64,000 bases of DNA from assembly GCA_025642075.2 (NCBI GenBank), contig JAODUO010001703.1, positions 7,501 to 71,500 on the forward strand. Direction: 5' to 3'. A model generated the notes under the pieces. That model was not told the origin of the DNA. It saw only the letters and a list, made by a program, of their open reading frames with translations, and searched no databases. Below, piece after piece: positions 26,194 through 38,500 of this stretch; within the stretch, counting starts at the first letter, position 1; the number at the start of each line of letters is the position of its first letter. This DNA is from Ridgeia piscesae. Its lineage: Eukaryota; Annelida; Polychaeta; Sabellida; Siboglinidae. Made by a program: the position numbers and the translations under genes.

Positions 26194-29100
26194 TTGTTAT
26201 GTCAAAGAGCTGTTCATCATTTTCAAAATAACCTTTGCTTGAAGTAGTCCAAGTAGACTGTAGTCTCCAGTGAATCCACTTATTTTTGTTTGTCCTTTAA
26301 CACCTGTTCATTGTTTGCATGTATTATTTGAGGTTTTGAGTGAGGATTCCATGCCATGGTCTGTTTTGTGACTCTCTTTCCATGGGTTTTTCCAATCCGA
26401 GTCATCGTCCTATTTAACATCTTTCCTGGTGCACTGTTGGTCAGTCTTCCCCACCAGCTCACTGAGGTGTCAGTGCACAGGTCTTGTGTGAAACATCAAA
26501 TGAGGACCCTGTATTTCTCTTTGACCATATCTGGTTAATCAATAATGTCATATGGATATTGACAACCAAATCCATATCAGTGGTTGATTGCCACTGATGA
26601 GGTGAATGACCATTGGTCAACTGACACACTGATATGCCCTATTATGTAGTAACTACCCAAGCACACTGTGTGAAATACAGCACAGCTTAGCTGTTAGTTT
26701 GAATTTAATAGATTCTATAAGATTTACACCAGAATCCACTTGTTTAAATTATGTCTCTGTACAACATAGTACTTCAATCACTGACAAGTGTGAACACGAC
26801 CAGTAAGCAACAAGACATGTACACATGATATCATATGTTCAAAATTCAAACTCTATATATTTTCCTTATCTACAGAATATTCTCAGGTGAGACCACTATT
26901 ATTTCAGTTATATGACATGTACTTTGTTGAATCTGTGTCAAAACATGTCAGCCCCAAGTTATTTGTCTAATTCTTCATATTTGATGCACTGGATTATAAA
27001 TTGTGCTGGAGATAGACCATTGTGGCACACGTAGAGAATACAAAATGGCTGCCACATGACTACTTCCTGTTTTGCTGTGTGCTTCAGAGAAAACTCGCGA
27101 TTTAGATGTGGCAGCGTCAGGTGTTCACTAGTCAACGCAAGACTAGTTGCCATAGCAACAGCTGCTACGGCAGCATGTGTGAAAAAAGCGCAGATGTAAA
27201 TTTTTACATCAATCACTTGGTGGTAAATATGTACTGTGGAAGTGAGTGTGCCTGTAGGTGTCACTAGAAACGTCATCGGCACCGTGTCAAGTGATGGCCC
27301 ACTAGTTGTAAGACAGCCGCAGTCATAATGATGACACATTACAGGTGCTAACTAGTGTGTTACTGCGACACCTGTGACAAAGTGTGTTGACGTGATTGAC
27401 GTCCAGTGTCTGATGCAGGCTAACCGTCGTCAAATTCCGGTTGTCGTCAAAACATTAGAACTAGATCCGTGTCAAACGGTGCTTATTCACCTACCAAAGG
27501 CTTTAAAATATGTGTGGCCAGTTGGAAAGCAACAATCCAAACGCTGGAGGGTGTATAAATGTAAACATTTCAGATATATTCTGATGTACATTTCATGTAT
27601 CCATGTTGTAGTATGATTAACTACTGTTTATTTTATTGCAATTTTATAGTATTAAAATCATTCACAAGCTTGTCTACTTCTACAGTATAGTATTGGCATG
27701 GATGAGGGTAATAAGCTGCTAATAAGAAACTGTATCCAGAATTATTGAAATATAATCTGCGGTGTTGTTGTATGCCATAATTAGACCATGCAGGGTCGCT
27801 GACTTGACACTATAGGTCAGTATTCATCTCAGCTGCTTCCTGGCATTAATTCTGACCCAGTAGGAGTGGAAACTATTCATTGACGTCTCACTTTATTCCA
27901 TCAGGACTCCTAGAGCGTTTATACAACCAGAGAGATTTAATTTAGACCTTGTTTGTAAGCGGACATTTGCATTGTGTGTGAGGTGTTGGCTGAATGTCTT
28001 TGTGTCTACTGACTCTGTACAGGGAGCATCGTCCTTTCTAGAAACTGTTCTCAGCAATGATTCAGTGACAGATTGATAAGACACTTCTGTGTTCATTGGA
28101 GATTATAAATAATGCCCCAATTCCCAGCATTATAAGGAATGTTTTACGTCATTTTTATAAAGATGAAAATATCTTAACTTCTGTCAGCTGAATGGTAACA
28201 TGGGTCAAGAAAGGAGGGATCCCTGGCGTACACAGAGTTTGATTTGTTTCGGCAACATATGTTAAGGGGCACCTACCATATCATTTTCTATAAAAAAAAG
28301 TGTATTATTACTATGCAAGTTGGTGACAAGGTAAAAGTCAAATCGTGCGTTGTCAACTGGAAATAATGAATTGTAATTATGTGAAGAGTGAGCAATTGTC
28401 TGGCTCCATTTCACACTTGGTCTCAGGGGATAATCAATGCGAGGCTGAGCTCGGCCATTTCATTGTGGGTAAGTTGAACAGCCGACCACTGACAAGGTGA
28501 TTTGTTGAAGTCATTTACCAGTAATGAAACAGGAGAATTATGACACTCGAAACACTAAGTACAGGACTGTACCAGTTCAGTGAGGGGATGCTACAAGATT
28601 ACAAATGTGTCGCTCTCTTTGTTCATTTGGGATGGAAGCTTTGTGGAAGGCACTAGTAATGTGTGTCAGTGTCACCTGCCGCAAGGCTTCAGTGTTGGTA
28701 TTCCATCAGCGTGACATTTTATTTTATGATAGGTCAATAGTTTCCTTGTGAGTTTGTAAATGAAAAGCGCTGGTGTTTTTAAGTTTCTACATCTCTTCTA
28801 ATATTTTGGAACTCTGAAAAAAAATGTTCAGACCTTAAAATACATTTGGTGTCATGGTATTGCATCATATCAAAGAGTAAAGTTTAAGTTTTCCAATGAC
28901 AACAGTTTTGTCTGTATGACTATCTCGATGTATTGTGACAGACAGTGACATTTCTAGATCACTCTGGAATGCAACACAAATAAAAAACACTCAAGATAGT
29001 TCCAAATTGCATTATTCAGATTGGTGCTAGCGAATTATAATATTGTTTCAAAAATAAATAAAATTGAACATGTATATTCTCAGTTTCACCACTGTCACAT

Positions 29101-32100
29101 GTCACACATTTGATGACATCACTAGAAGGTTTAGTAATTTTATCCAGTGCACAGTATCTTGTGGATTTTTGGTCGGAACAGATGGCAGAGATTTTGATGA
29201 TGACAATTCAGTGTCTTCATCAGGTCAGTGCATGGGACGCGGTGACAGAGGGTCTCACCTCTTGTGCCTTTGTGATCACATTCGAATCGTTATTTAGTGT
29301 ACGTGACATCAATGCGGTTGTCTATAATAATGATCTGAAATCATCAATGCTTGTAGAGAAAAACAAACATGATCTGACCCTATCAAACTCTCATAAAGGC
29401 AAAGACACATGATCTGCCCACATCAGACTCTCATAAAAGCAAACAAACATGATCTGACCCATCAGACTCTACTAAAGGCAAACAAAAATGATCTGACCCC
29501 ATCAAACTCTCATAAAGGCAAACAGACATGATCTGACCCCATCAAACTCTCATAAAGGCAAACAGACATGATCTGCCCACATCAAACTCTCATAAAGGCA
29601 AACAAACATGATCTGACCCCATCAAACTCTCATAAAGGCAAACAGACATGATCTGACCCCATCAAACTCTCATAAAGGCAAACAGACATGATCTGCCCAC
29701 ATCAAACTCTCATAAAGGCAAACAAACATGATCTGACCCCATCAGACTCTCATAAAGGCAAACAGACATGATCTGACCCCATCAGACTCTCATAAAGGCA
29801 AACAAACATGATCTGACCCCATCAAACTCTCATAAAGGCAAACAAACATGATCTGACCCCATCAAACTCTCATAAAGGCAAACAAACATGATCTGACCCC
29901 ATCAAACTCTCATAAAGGCAAACAGAACATGATCTGCCCCCATCAGACTCTCATAAAGGCAAACAGACATGATCTGCCCCCATCAAACTCTCATAAAGGC
30001 AAACAGACATGATCTGCCCCCATCAGACTCTCATAAAGGCAAACAGACATGATCTGCCCCCATCAGACTCTCATAAAGGCAAACAGACATGATCTGCCCC
30101 CATCAAACTCTCATAAAGGCAAACAGACATGATCTGACCCCATCAGACTCTCATAAAGGCAAACAGACATGATCTGCCCCCATCAGACTCTCATAAAGGC
30201 AAACAGACATGATCTGACCCCATCAGACTCTCATAAAGGCAAACAAACATGATCTGACCCCATCAGACTCTCATAAAGGCAAACAGACATGATCTGACCC
30301 CATCAAACTCTCATAAAGGCAAACAGACATGATCTGACCCCATCAAACTCTCATAAAGGCAAACAGACATGTTGACCCCATCAAACTCTCATAAAGGCAA
30401 ACAAACATGATCTGACCCCATCAAACTCTCATAAAGGCAAACAAACATGATCTGCCCCCATCAAACTCTCATAAAGGCAAACAGGCATGATCTGACCCCA
30501 TCAAACTCTCATAAAGGCAAACAGACATGATCTGACCTTATCAGACTCTCGTAAAGGCAAACAGACATGATCTGACCCCATCAAACTCTCATAAAGGCAA
30601 ACAGACATGATCTGACCTTATCAGACTCTCATAAAGGCAAACAAACATGATCTGACCCCATCAAACTCTCATAAAGGCAAACAAACATGATCTGCCCCCA
30701 TCAGACTCTCATAAAGGCAAACAGACATGATCTGACCCCATCAAACTCTCATAAAGGCAAACAGACATGATCTGACCTTATCAGACTCTCGTAAAGGCAA
30801 ACAGACATGATCTGACCCCATCAAACTCTCATAAAGGCAAACAGACATGATCTGACCTTATCAGACTCTCATAAAGGCAAACAAACATGATCTGCCCCCA
30901 TCAAACTCTCATAAAGGCAAACAGACATGATCTGACCCCATCAAACTCTCATAAAGGCAAACAAACATGATCTGCCCCCATCAGACTCTCATAAAGGCAA
31001 ACAGACATGATCTGACCCCATCAGACTCTCATCAAGGCAAACAGACATGATCTGACCCCATCAGACTCTCGTAAGGGCAAACAAACATGATCTGACCCCA
31101 TCAGACTCTCATAAAGGCAAACAGACATGATCTGACCCCATCAGACTCTCATAAAGGCAAACAGACATGATCTGACCCCATCAGACTCTCGTAAGGGCAA
31201 ACAAACATGATCTGCCCCCATCAGACTCTCATAAAGGCAAACAGACATGATCTGACCCCATCAAACTCTCATAAAGGCAAACAGACATGATTTGACCCCA
31301 TCAAACTCTCATAAAGGCAAACAGACATGATCTGACCCCATCAGACTCTCGTAAGGGCAAACAAACATGATCTGCCCCCATCAGACTCTCATAAAGGCAA
31401 ACAGACATGATCTGACCCCATCAAACTCTCATAAAGGCAAACAAACATGATCTGACCCCATCAAACTCTCATAAAGGCAAACAAACATGATCTGCCCCCA
31501 TCAGACTCTCATAAAGGCAAACAGACATGATCTGACCCCATCAAACTCTCATAAAGGCAAACAGACATGATCTGCCCCCATCAGACTCTCATAAAGGCAA
31601 ACAGACATGATCTGACCCCATCAAACTCTCATAAGAAAAACATGATTGCCCCGCTTTAAGGAAACAAACATGATCTGCCCCCATCAGACTCTCGTAAGGG
31701 CAAACAAACATGATCTGCCCCATCAGACTCTCGTAAGGGCAAACAGACATGATCTGACCCCATCAAACTCTCATAAAGGCAAACAGACATGATCTGACCC
31801 CATCAAACTCTCATAAAGGCAAACAAACATGATCTGACTCCATCAAACTCTCATAAAAGCAAACAAACATGATCTGCCCCCATCAGACTCTCGTAAAGGC
31901 AAACAAACATGATCTGACCCCATCAAACTCTCATAAAGCAAATAAACATGATCTGACCTCATCAGACTCTTGTAAAGGCAAACAAACAAACTGTGGAGAT
32001 AAACAGACATGATCTCATCCAACTCTCACGGAGACAAACAACCATCAAATCAAATACTCTCCCAGTTGCTACATGAATCAATAACATTGTTTGCAACGAT

Positions 32101-35100
32101 TTCTCTCACGTTCCCCGGTGCATGTGGTCCTGCGTCTGGGCCAATCTGTGGTAATCCAACATTTAGGGCACATCAAATGTCAGAGCTCACTTCAGATTGA
32201 TTTCAGTCCTAATGCGCAAAAAGTCTGTTGTTTATTAAAGCAATATTTCATATCGCTGACACTTTGCACCAGGCTAGCAAGCACACTGGGGAAATGTAAA
32301 GAAAACGTAGGCAAATGGATTTATCCGGTAATATCGACGGAATATAAATTATATAATGCACAGTACATTGCTTCACCCAAGAAAAATGTAATTGTTTCCA
32401 TCGCCAAAAAATTGATAAAAATGTTGTTTTACTTAGACGGGGGCAAAAGGTTGTAGCAAGAGAAATGGAAAGTTAGTACTGTTTATTACTATGGTTAACA
32501 AGTGGCAGTTACTTTACTGGTTAAATGTCTTTCAGTGGGGCAGCTATTTGTAGTTATGTGTCAGAAACAGTGTTTAAAATGTTTCACAAGATGATGTTAA
32601 AAATAAGTGATATGTCCAGTAAATGGTTTAAACTTTGAATAGATTCTGCGAAGTTGTAGTAAATATATTTTCTGTTGTGCTATGAATAAATACCAGATCA
32701 AATACAAGATTAAAATATGGAACGAAAACAAGATAAAAACATTTAAATACAGCTGTATTTAAGAAAAATGTATTGTGAAGTGATTTATTATTTTGTTATT
32801 AGAAACGAGAAGATACAGTTTTATTTTTTAAATCACTATATAATAATTCAGATAACATAATTGCAGCTTTGATGATAAAAAATGAATGTTGATGTAAAAA
32901 TCACACTTCAAACAACAATTTGTGATTTAGCATTGTGATCGCATATTATTCTACACTGTAATCACATATTTGGCAGTGATTAAGCTATTTTTATCACAAA
33001 TTCCTAGGTAATTACATCTTTATTCCTCAACTTCAGATACATAACTGTAATTTTTCTTGGATTTTCACATGGCAATCAATAAAAAAAAAATTATTGACAA
33101 TTCAACCAATGAGAGTACATGATCTCATTCACAGCGCCCTAATGTAGACAAGCCTTGAAGTGCGACATTGGCTCACTTTCTTACTCATGCACTCATTTCC
33201 AGATTACTAAGTACAGTGTAGATGGTGTCCTTTTGAAACCTGCACTTGGCTACTTACAATGGTAAAGTGAGACTGGCTGGCCACACCTAGGAGAGTTTGA
33301 AATAAACATTACCTGGACTGGACAGGAGTGTAGGTTCGAGCAGGACCAAAGTGTAGTTTCATGTTTTGTTTGGCTTCAATCCAGCTGAAGTAAGCATCTC
33401 AGTGGGGTGTGTGAATGTACTCAATGTAGCTGTACACTTTATATTAGAACGTACGTTTGTGTTACAAACAGTTTTATGGTAACACATGTATACCAGTACA
33501 CACATAAATGGCATTACACATACACATGTACTACATGTGAATAAACATTCATGCACACCATGTACACATGTACACACACATGTACACACACCCATGTACA
33601 TACACACACACACTAATAATAATAATTATATTTCTAAAGCACGGTCTGTCCGGAATATGCTTCCACTCAGAGGCACATAAAATACAACATTTGTAAACCA
33701 TAAATATCTAAAATGTATGTCATCAATTAAGCTTACACCTAAAGACAAACTGTTAAATAATAATAAGTAGATAATTAAATAAAGCTTCTAAAAAGCCTAG
33801 TGAATAACCTAAACTTATCGGCAATAAATTAAGATAAAATAAAAATGTATTCATAATAAAATAGATTATTAAGTTAATAATAAAGTAACATGCTAAAATT
33901 ATTTGAGAAACTGCAATTATGGTTAAAATAAACTTATTATAAAACACAGATGATTATAAATGTACACAACTCATGCCTTGTGGCGCCCTCTGTTTGCAGA
34001 AGACAGACACATCACTTTTGGCACAATTCTACTTTGCTGATGAGGAGCTGAACGCCGTCGCGGCTGAACTGGACAAGTTTGATGGTCGTAAGGACCCGGA
34101 GCGATGCACACGCTGGGTGAATCGCCTGCGAGCGTGTCAAGACCGCGTCCTCTCCGTCATCGAGAACATCATGGATGATGCACTTAGCGACTACTACCGT
34201 AGCTCGCGTGACTTCCGCGTGAAGTTTCCCGATGATGTTCTCCAGGAGAGCCTATCCGGACAACTGTGGTTCGGGGCCGAGGTGAGTGGTGGCGCCACCT
34301 GTTTTATTTTACAGTTTGCAATGGTTCGGTGATTCTGTTTGTCAGCTGGTTTTATTTTTACCACAGCAATATTTAATGTCCGTAACATGTTTTACATGGT
34401 AATGGTATGCAGATGCATTTGAACTTTGCCTTATGATCACTTATGTAATACAGCCACCTTCTAATTAGGGTCACCCTAGGAATTATGAGCCCAAAATTAT
34501 TTCTGTATGAATTAAATATAGGCAAGTAATTCTTTGAATATGATTCAGGTCAAGGGCAATCTTTATATATATATATATATATATACATGTATATATATAT
34601 ATACACACTGTATAAGGTTAAACACCACGTATGGGAGACCAGTTAAGCATATAGTACCGTGTACGGTAGACCACTGTTTTAAGGAGACCGGAGCCGGTTT
34701 CCTTAAAGTTTTGATGTGTGATTGCATAACTAATGCATTTATTTAATGATTATCCTTGTTAATGGAGATAGTTTAGATATAAAGGAATTAACTTATGCAA
34801 TTATTATAAACTTTTTTATTTTGATTGGTTTTAAGCACATTTATTACAGACACTTGTATACATTTATGTACATAAGGCACATATATAAATACGGGTCTTG
34901 TTTTATTTTTACCACTGGGCCCCAGCAAATAAATGCTTATAGTTTAAAAGTTTTGCTATTTATTGATTGAGGGGTTAGCGTTCCATGCTCAGTGTACTAT
35001 ATGCTTGTTTGATATGTATTAATTTAAATAAATATATACACACATTAATAAAACAAATATTTGATGGATCTCCTAGTCATACGTTGTACATTTGTTAAAT

Positions 35101-35462
35101 GCGGCGCTGTCAATTTGTGTATCTGCATATATATTTACGTTGTTATTGTTATCAGTTATATTGGGTTTTGGATATACTAGGTCGGCGTTAAATATATACT
35201 AATGCAAATAAGTATAACTAATAACTAACTTCAGATTACACACCGGTCTCCCGTACGTGGCATCTAAGCATATAGGTTTTAAGGAGACCGATTTTTTTGT
35301 ATATGTTATTTATTATCATAACAATATTGTAGTATGTGGTGTGTAATTGTACTACAGACAATGTTCCAATTATACATAATTGGAATATCAGTTACATAAA
35401 AATATATGGCCGGTCTCCTGTAGGCGATCGCATATGCACTGGTCTCCCTATGCAGCATTTAG

Positions 35463-35505
<43 letters not shown>

Positions 35506-38500
35506 TGTGTTTTATTTTATAGTTTTACTAGTACCCCTAGCTAATCGCCCATTATAGCAAATCCTTGTTTGAAATATCTCAAGATTTTGTCTATACTCAC
35601 CAAACGTGGTTCTCTCTGGCAGTGTCTGGCGGCGGGCTCAAGCATCCTCAACCGGGAGGCAGAGAGCGCCAGCATGCGCCCCCTGGCGAAGGCGATGACA
35701 CGACAACTTGACTACGTTCGCAACACGTTGAGGGAACAATGTCTGCGCAACCTGAACTTCTACACGGACGAGGTGGGCGGAGCTAGTCGTAGTTGTGGCA
35801 TGTCACTCATGCGTAGGGCAGTTCTGATTGGTCGGTTTTGTTGACGTGTGGTGTTGTTTTGATTGGATGTTTTTGTTGATGTGTGGTGTTGTTTTGATTG
35901 GATGGTTTTGTTGATGTGCGGTGTTGTTTTGATTGGATGGTTTTGTTGATGTGCGGTGTTGTTTTGATTGGATGGTTTTGTTGATGTGCAGTGTTGTTTT
36001 GATTGGATGGTTTTGTTGATGTGCGGTGTTGTTTTGATTGGATGGTTTTGTTGATGTGCGGTGTTGTTTTGATTGGATGGTTTTGTTGATGTGCGGTGTT
36101 GTTTTGATTGGATGGTTTTGTTGATGTGTGGTGTTGTTTTGATTGGATGGTTTTGTTGATGTGCGGTGTTGTTTTGATTGGATGGTTTTGTTGATGTGCG
36201 GTGTTGTTTTGATTGGATGTTTTTGTTGATGTGTGGTGTTGTTTTGATTGGATGGTTTTGTTGATGTGCGGTGTTGTTTTGATTGGATGGTTTTGTTGAT
36301 GTGCTGTGTTGTTTTGATTGGATGGTTTTGTTGATGTGCGGTGTTGTTTTGATTGGATGGTTTTGTTGATTGCGTGTGTTGTTCTGATTGGATGGTTTTG
36401 TTGATGTGGTGTTGTTTTGATTGGATGTTTTTGTTGATTGTGTGGTGTTGTTTTGATTGGATGGTTTTGTTGATGTGCGTGTTGTTTTGATTGGATGGTT
36501 TTGTTGATGTGCAGTGTTGTTTTGATTGGATGGTTTTGTTGATGTGCGCCTGTGGTGTTGTTTTGATTGGATGGTTTTGTTGATGTGCGGTGTTGTTTTG
36601 ATTGGATGGTTTTGTTGATGTGCGGTGTTGTTTTGATTGGATGGTTTTGTTGATGTGCGGTGTTGTTTTGATTGGATGGTTTTGTTGATGTGCGGTGTTG
36701 TTTTGATTGGATGGTTTTGTTGATGTGCTGGTGTTGTTTTGATTGGATGGTTTTGTTGATGTGCGCCTGTGGTGTTGTTTTGATTGGATGGTTTTGTTGA
36801 TGTGCTATGTTGTTTTGGTTGGATGGTTTTGTTGATGTGTGGTGTTGTTTTGATTGGATGGTTTTGTTGATGTGCGGTGTTGTTTTGATTGGATGGTTTT
36901 GTTGATGTGCAGTGCTGTTTTGATTGGATGGTTTTGTTGATGTGCAGTGTTGTTTTGATTGGATGGTTTTGTTGATGTGCGGTGTTGTTTTGATTGGATG
37001 GTTTTGTTGATGTGCGGTGTTGTTTTGATTGGATGGTTTTGTTGATGTGCATGTTGTTTTGATTGGATGGTTTTGTTGATGTGCTGTGTTGTTCTGATTG
37101 GTTGATTTTATTAATGATTGGCCGATTCATGCATGTGATAACATTGTTGTGTGATCGATGATCATTTAAAAGTATACAAATTAGGCTTGAGTGAGGTATG
37201 TATGACTATCAAATGGATAAGCCCAGTTTGGTGTTGTGGCGAAAAATGTGATGTTATGGAAAGGGTGGCATCACATTAAACGTGTCGTCTAACAGTTCCT
37301 GCGATAGTTATCATGAAAATGTGCATACGTCTTTGTCACATACGTCGTATGTAAACTAGTACCGATGAGTTGCACTGGTGCAGCCACCTAGCAGTGGAAT
37401 TTCAAAGACTAGCCATGCACAAACTGGTTATACATTTGATCATCAGCGTGCATGCGTGTGTGTGCACGCATGTGTGTGTGTGTGTGTGTGTGTGTCCATT
37501 AACCACATAATGCAACTGGTACATACTGCAGTGTATTATATATAGTACTGTATACCATAATTTTAGACCCAGTAGTTCCTTATTGGACTATTGGACAAAA
37601 GCGTTAGAGATTTCCATCAACAAAGTGGACACTATTATTGAGACCAAAGAACAAAACATCTTGTTGTAATTCATGATCTCTCAAGTGACATTGTTATTTC
37701 AGATTCGCGATGCCCTTGTTGTCTTTGACCGGCTGTTTGCTGAGTTTGAACTCAGGTAAGTTGACCCGTGGTGTCATAGGATAGGTCAAAGTTGAGAGGT
37801 GTGACTGGTGCTATTAACAGATGCTACTCTTTTTTCTGATGATGAATAAAAATATTAAAATAACTCATTGATGTGATGCACTTCACTCGCAAACACAAAT
37901 TAAAAGCCTGTAAACAAATTTTTTTAAATTATGAGAGCTGATATATGCAGCCAGTGAGAACAATGCTCCCAAAATTACAAAGGTTACGGTTATAGTTAAA
38001 CATATTTTTGACAACATCGGAACTGCTAACACATTGAACAGAGTCTACTATACACATATGTAATAAATAATAAAACTGCATGCTGGTGTTGTGTTGCAGT
38101 TATGTAAGCGCGATGGTACCCGTCAAGACAATGAAGGAGTATGACACCTTACAGGAAGTCATCGTCCTCTTCAGTGACACCGTTCAGAGGTAAGAACTTA
38201 TCTCCAAAAATATTTTCTTTGTTGCCATGGAAACTACAAACTAAAGCTGTGGTTAATTATTAAAAATATATTTCAATCATCGAAATATATGCATAGTTCA
38301 TAATATGATTCAGCAATAAAAAATGAGCACGCATTGCACCTTATTTGCCTAATTACAGTGGTGAATCATTGTGTAATTCTGCAGTTTAGCAGATATCATT
38401 TTGACGGCCTTGTCTGTCTGTGGACAGATTACCTGTTCAGTCATATCACTCAAGCTAGTCATTCAAACTTGTCACTGTAGACAGTTTTTCCTTTTTGTTC

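Larger units (their letters stand above)
12246..33999 (+). other. LST2 intron 1 (21.75 kb)
   Basis: The donor is GTAAGT at 12246 and the acceptor is TTTGCAG ending at 33999. I found no convincing exon inside; the ORFs present are short and unrelated to known domains. It holds a 239-bp TIR element (13776-14014), a possible dispersed foldback pair (near 15955-16930 and 19800-19910), a retrotransposon 3' tail (19024-19140), AT and hexamer microsatellites (20643-20739), a pyrimidine tract (23320-23445), a 35-bp array (24403-24992), an AC/ACGC microsatellite (26095-26191) and a large 40-bp array (29358-32030). The rest is unremarkable AT-rich DNA. An intron this long at the 5' end could carry enhancers, but no such element is visible to me. 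Confidence 0.8.

Noticed and set aside
29358..32030. CRISPR array
   Set aside because: The 40-bp units are joined head to tail with no unique spacers, the host is eukaryotic, and no cas genes exist here. The same holds for the 35-, 43- and 48-bp arrays.
35760..37130. 456-residue Asn/Gln/Lys/Thr-rich ORF on the minus strand
   Set aside because: It is the 35-bp minisatellite read in three successive frames, and it overlaps LST2 exon 3 on the other strand. No start context or homology.
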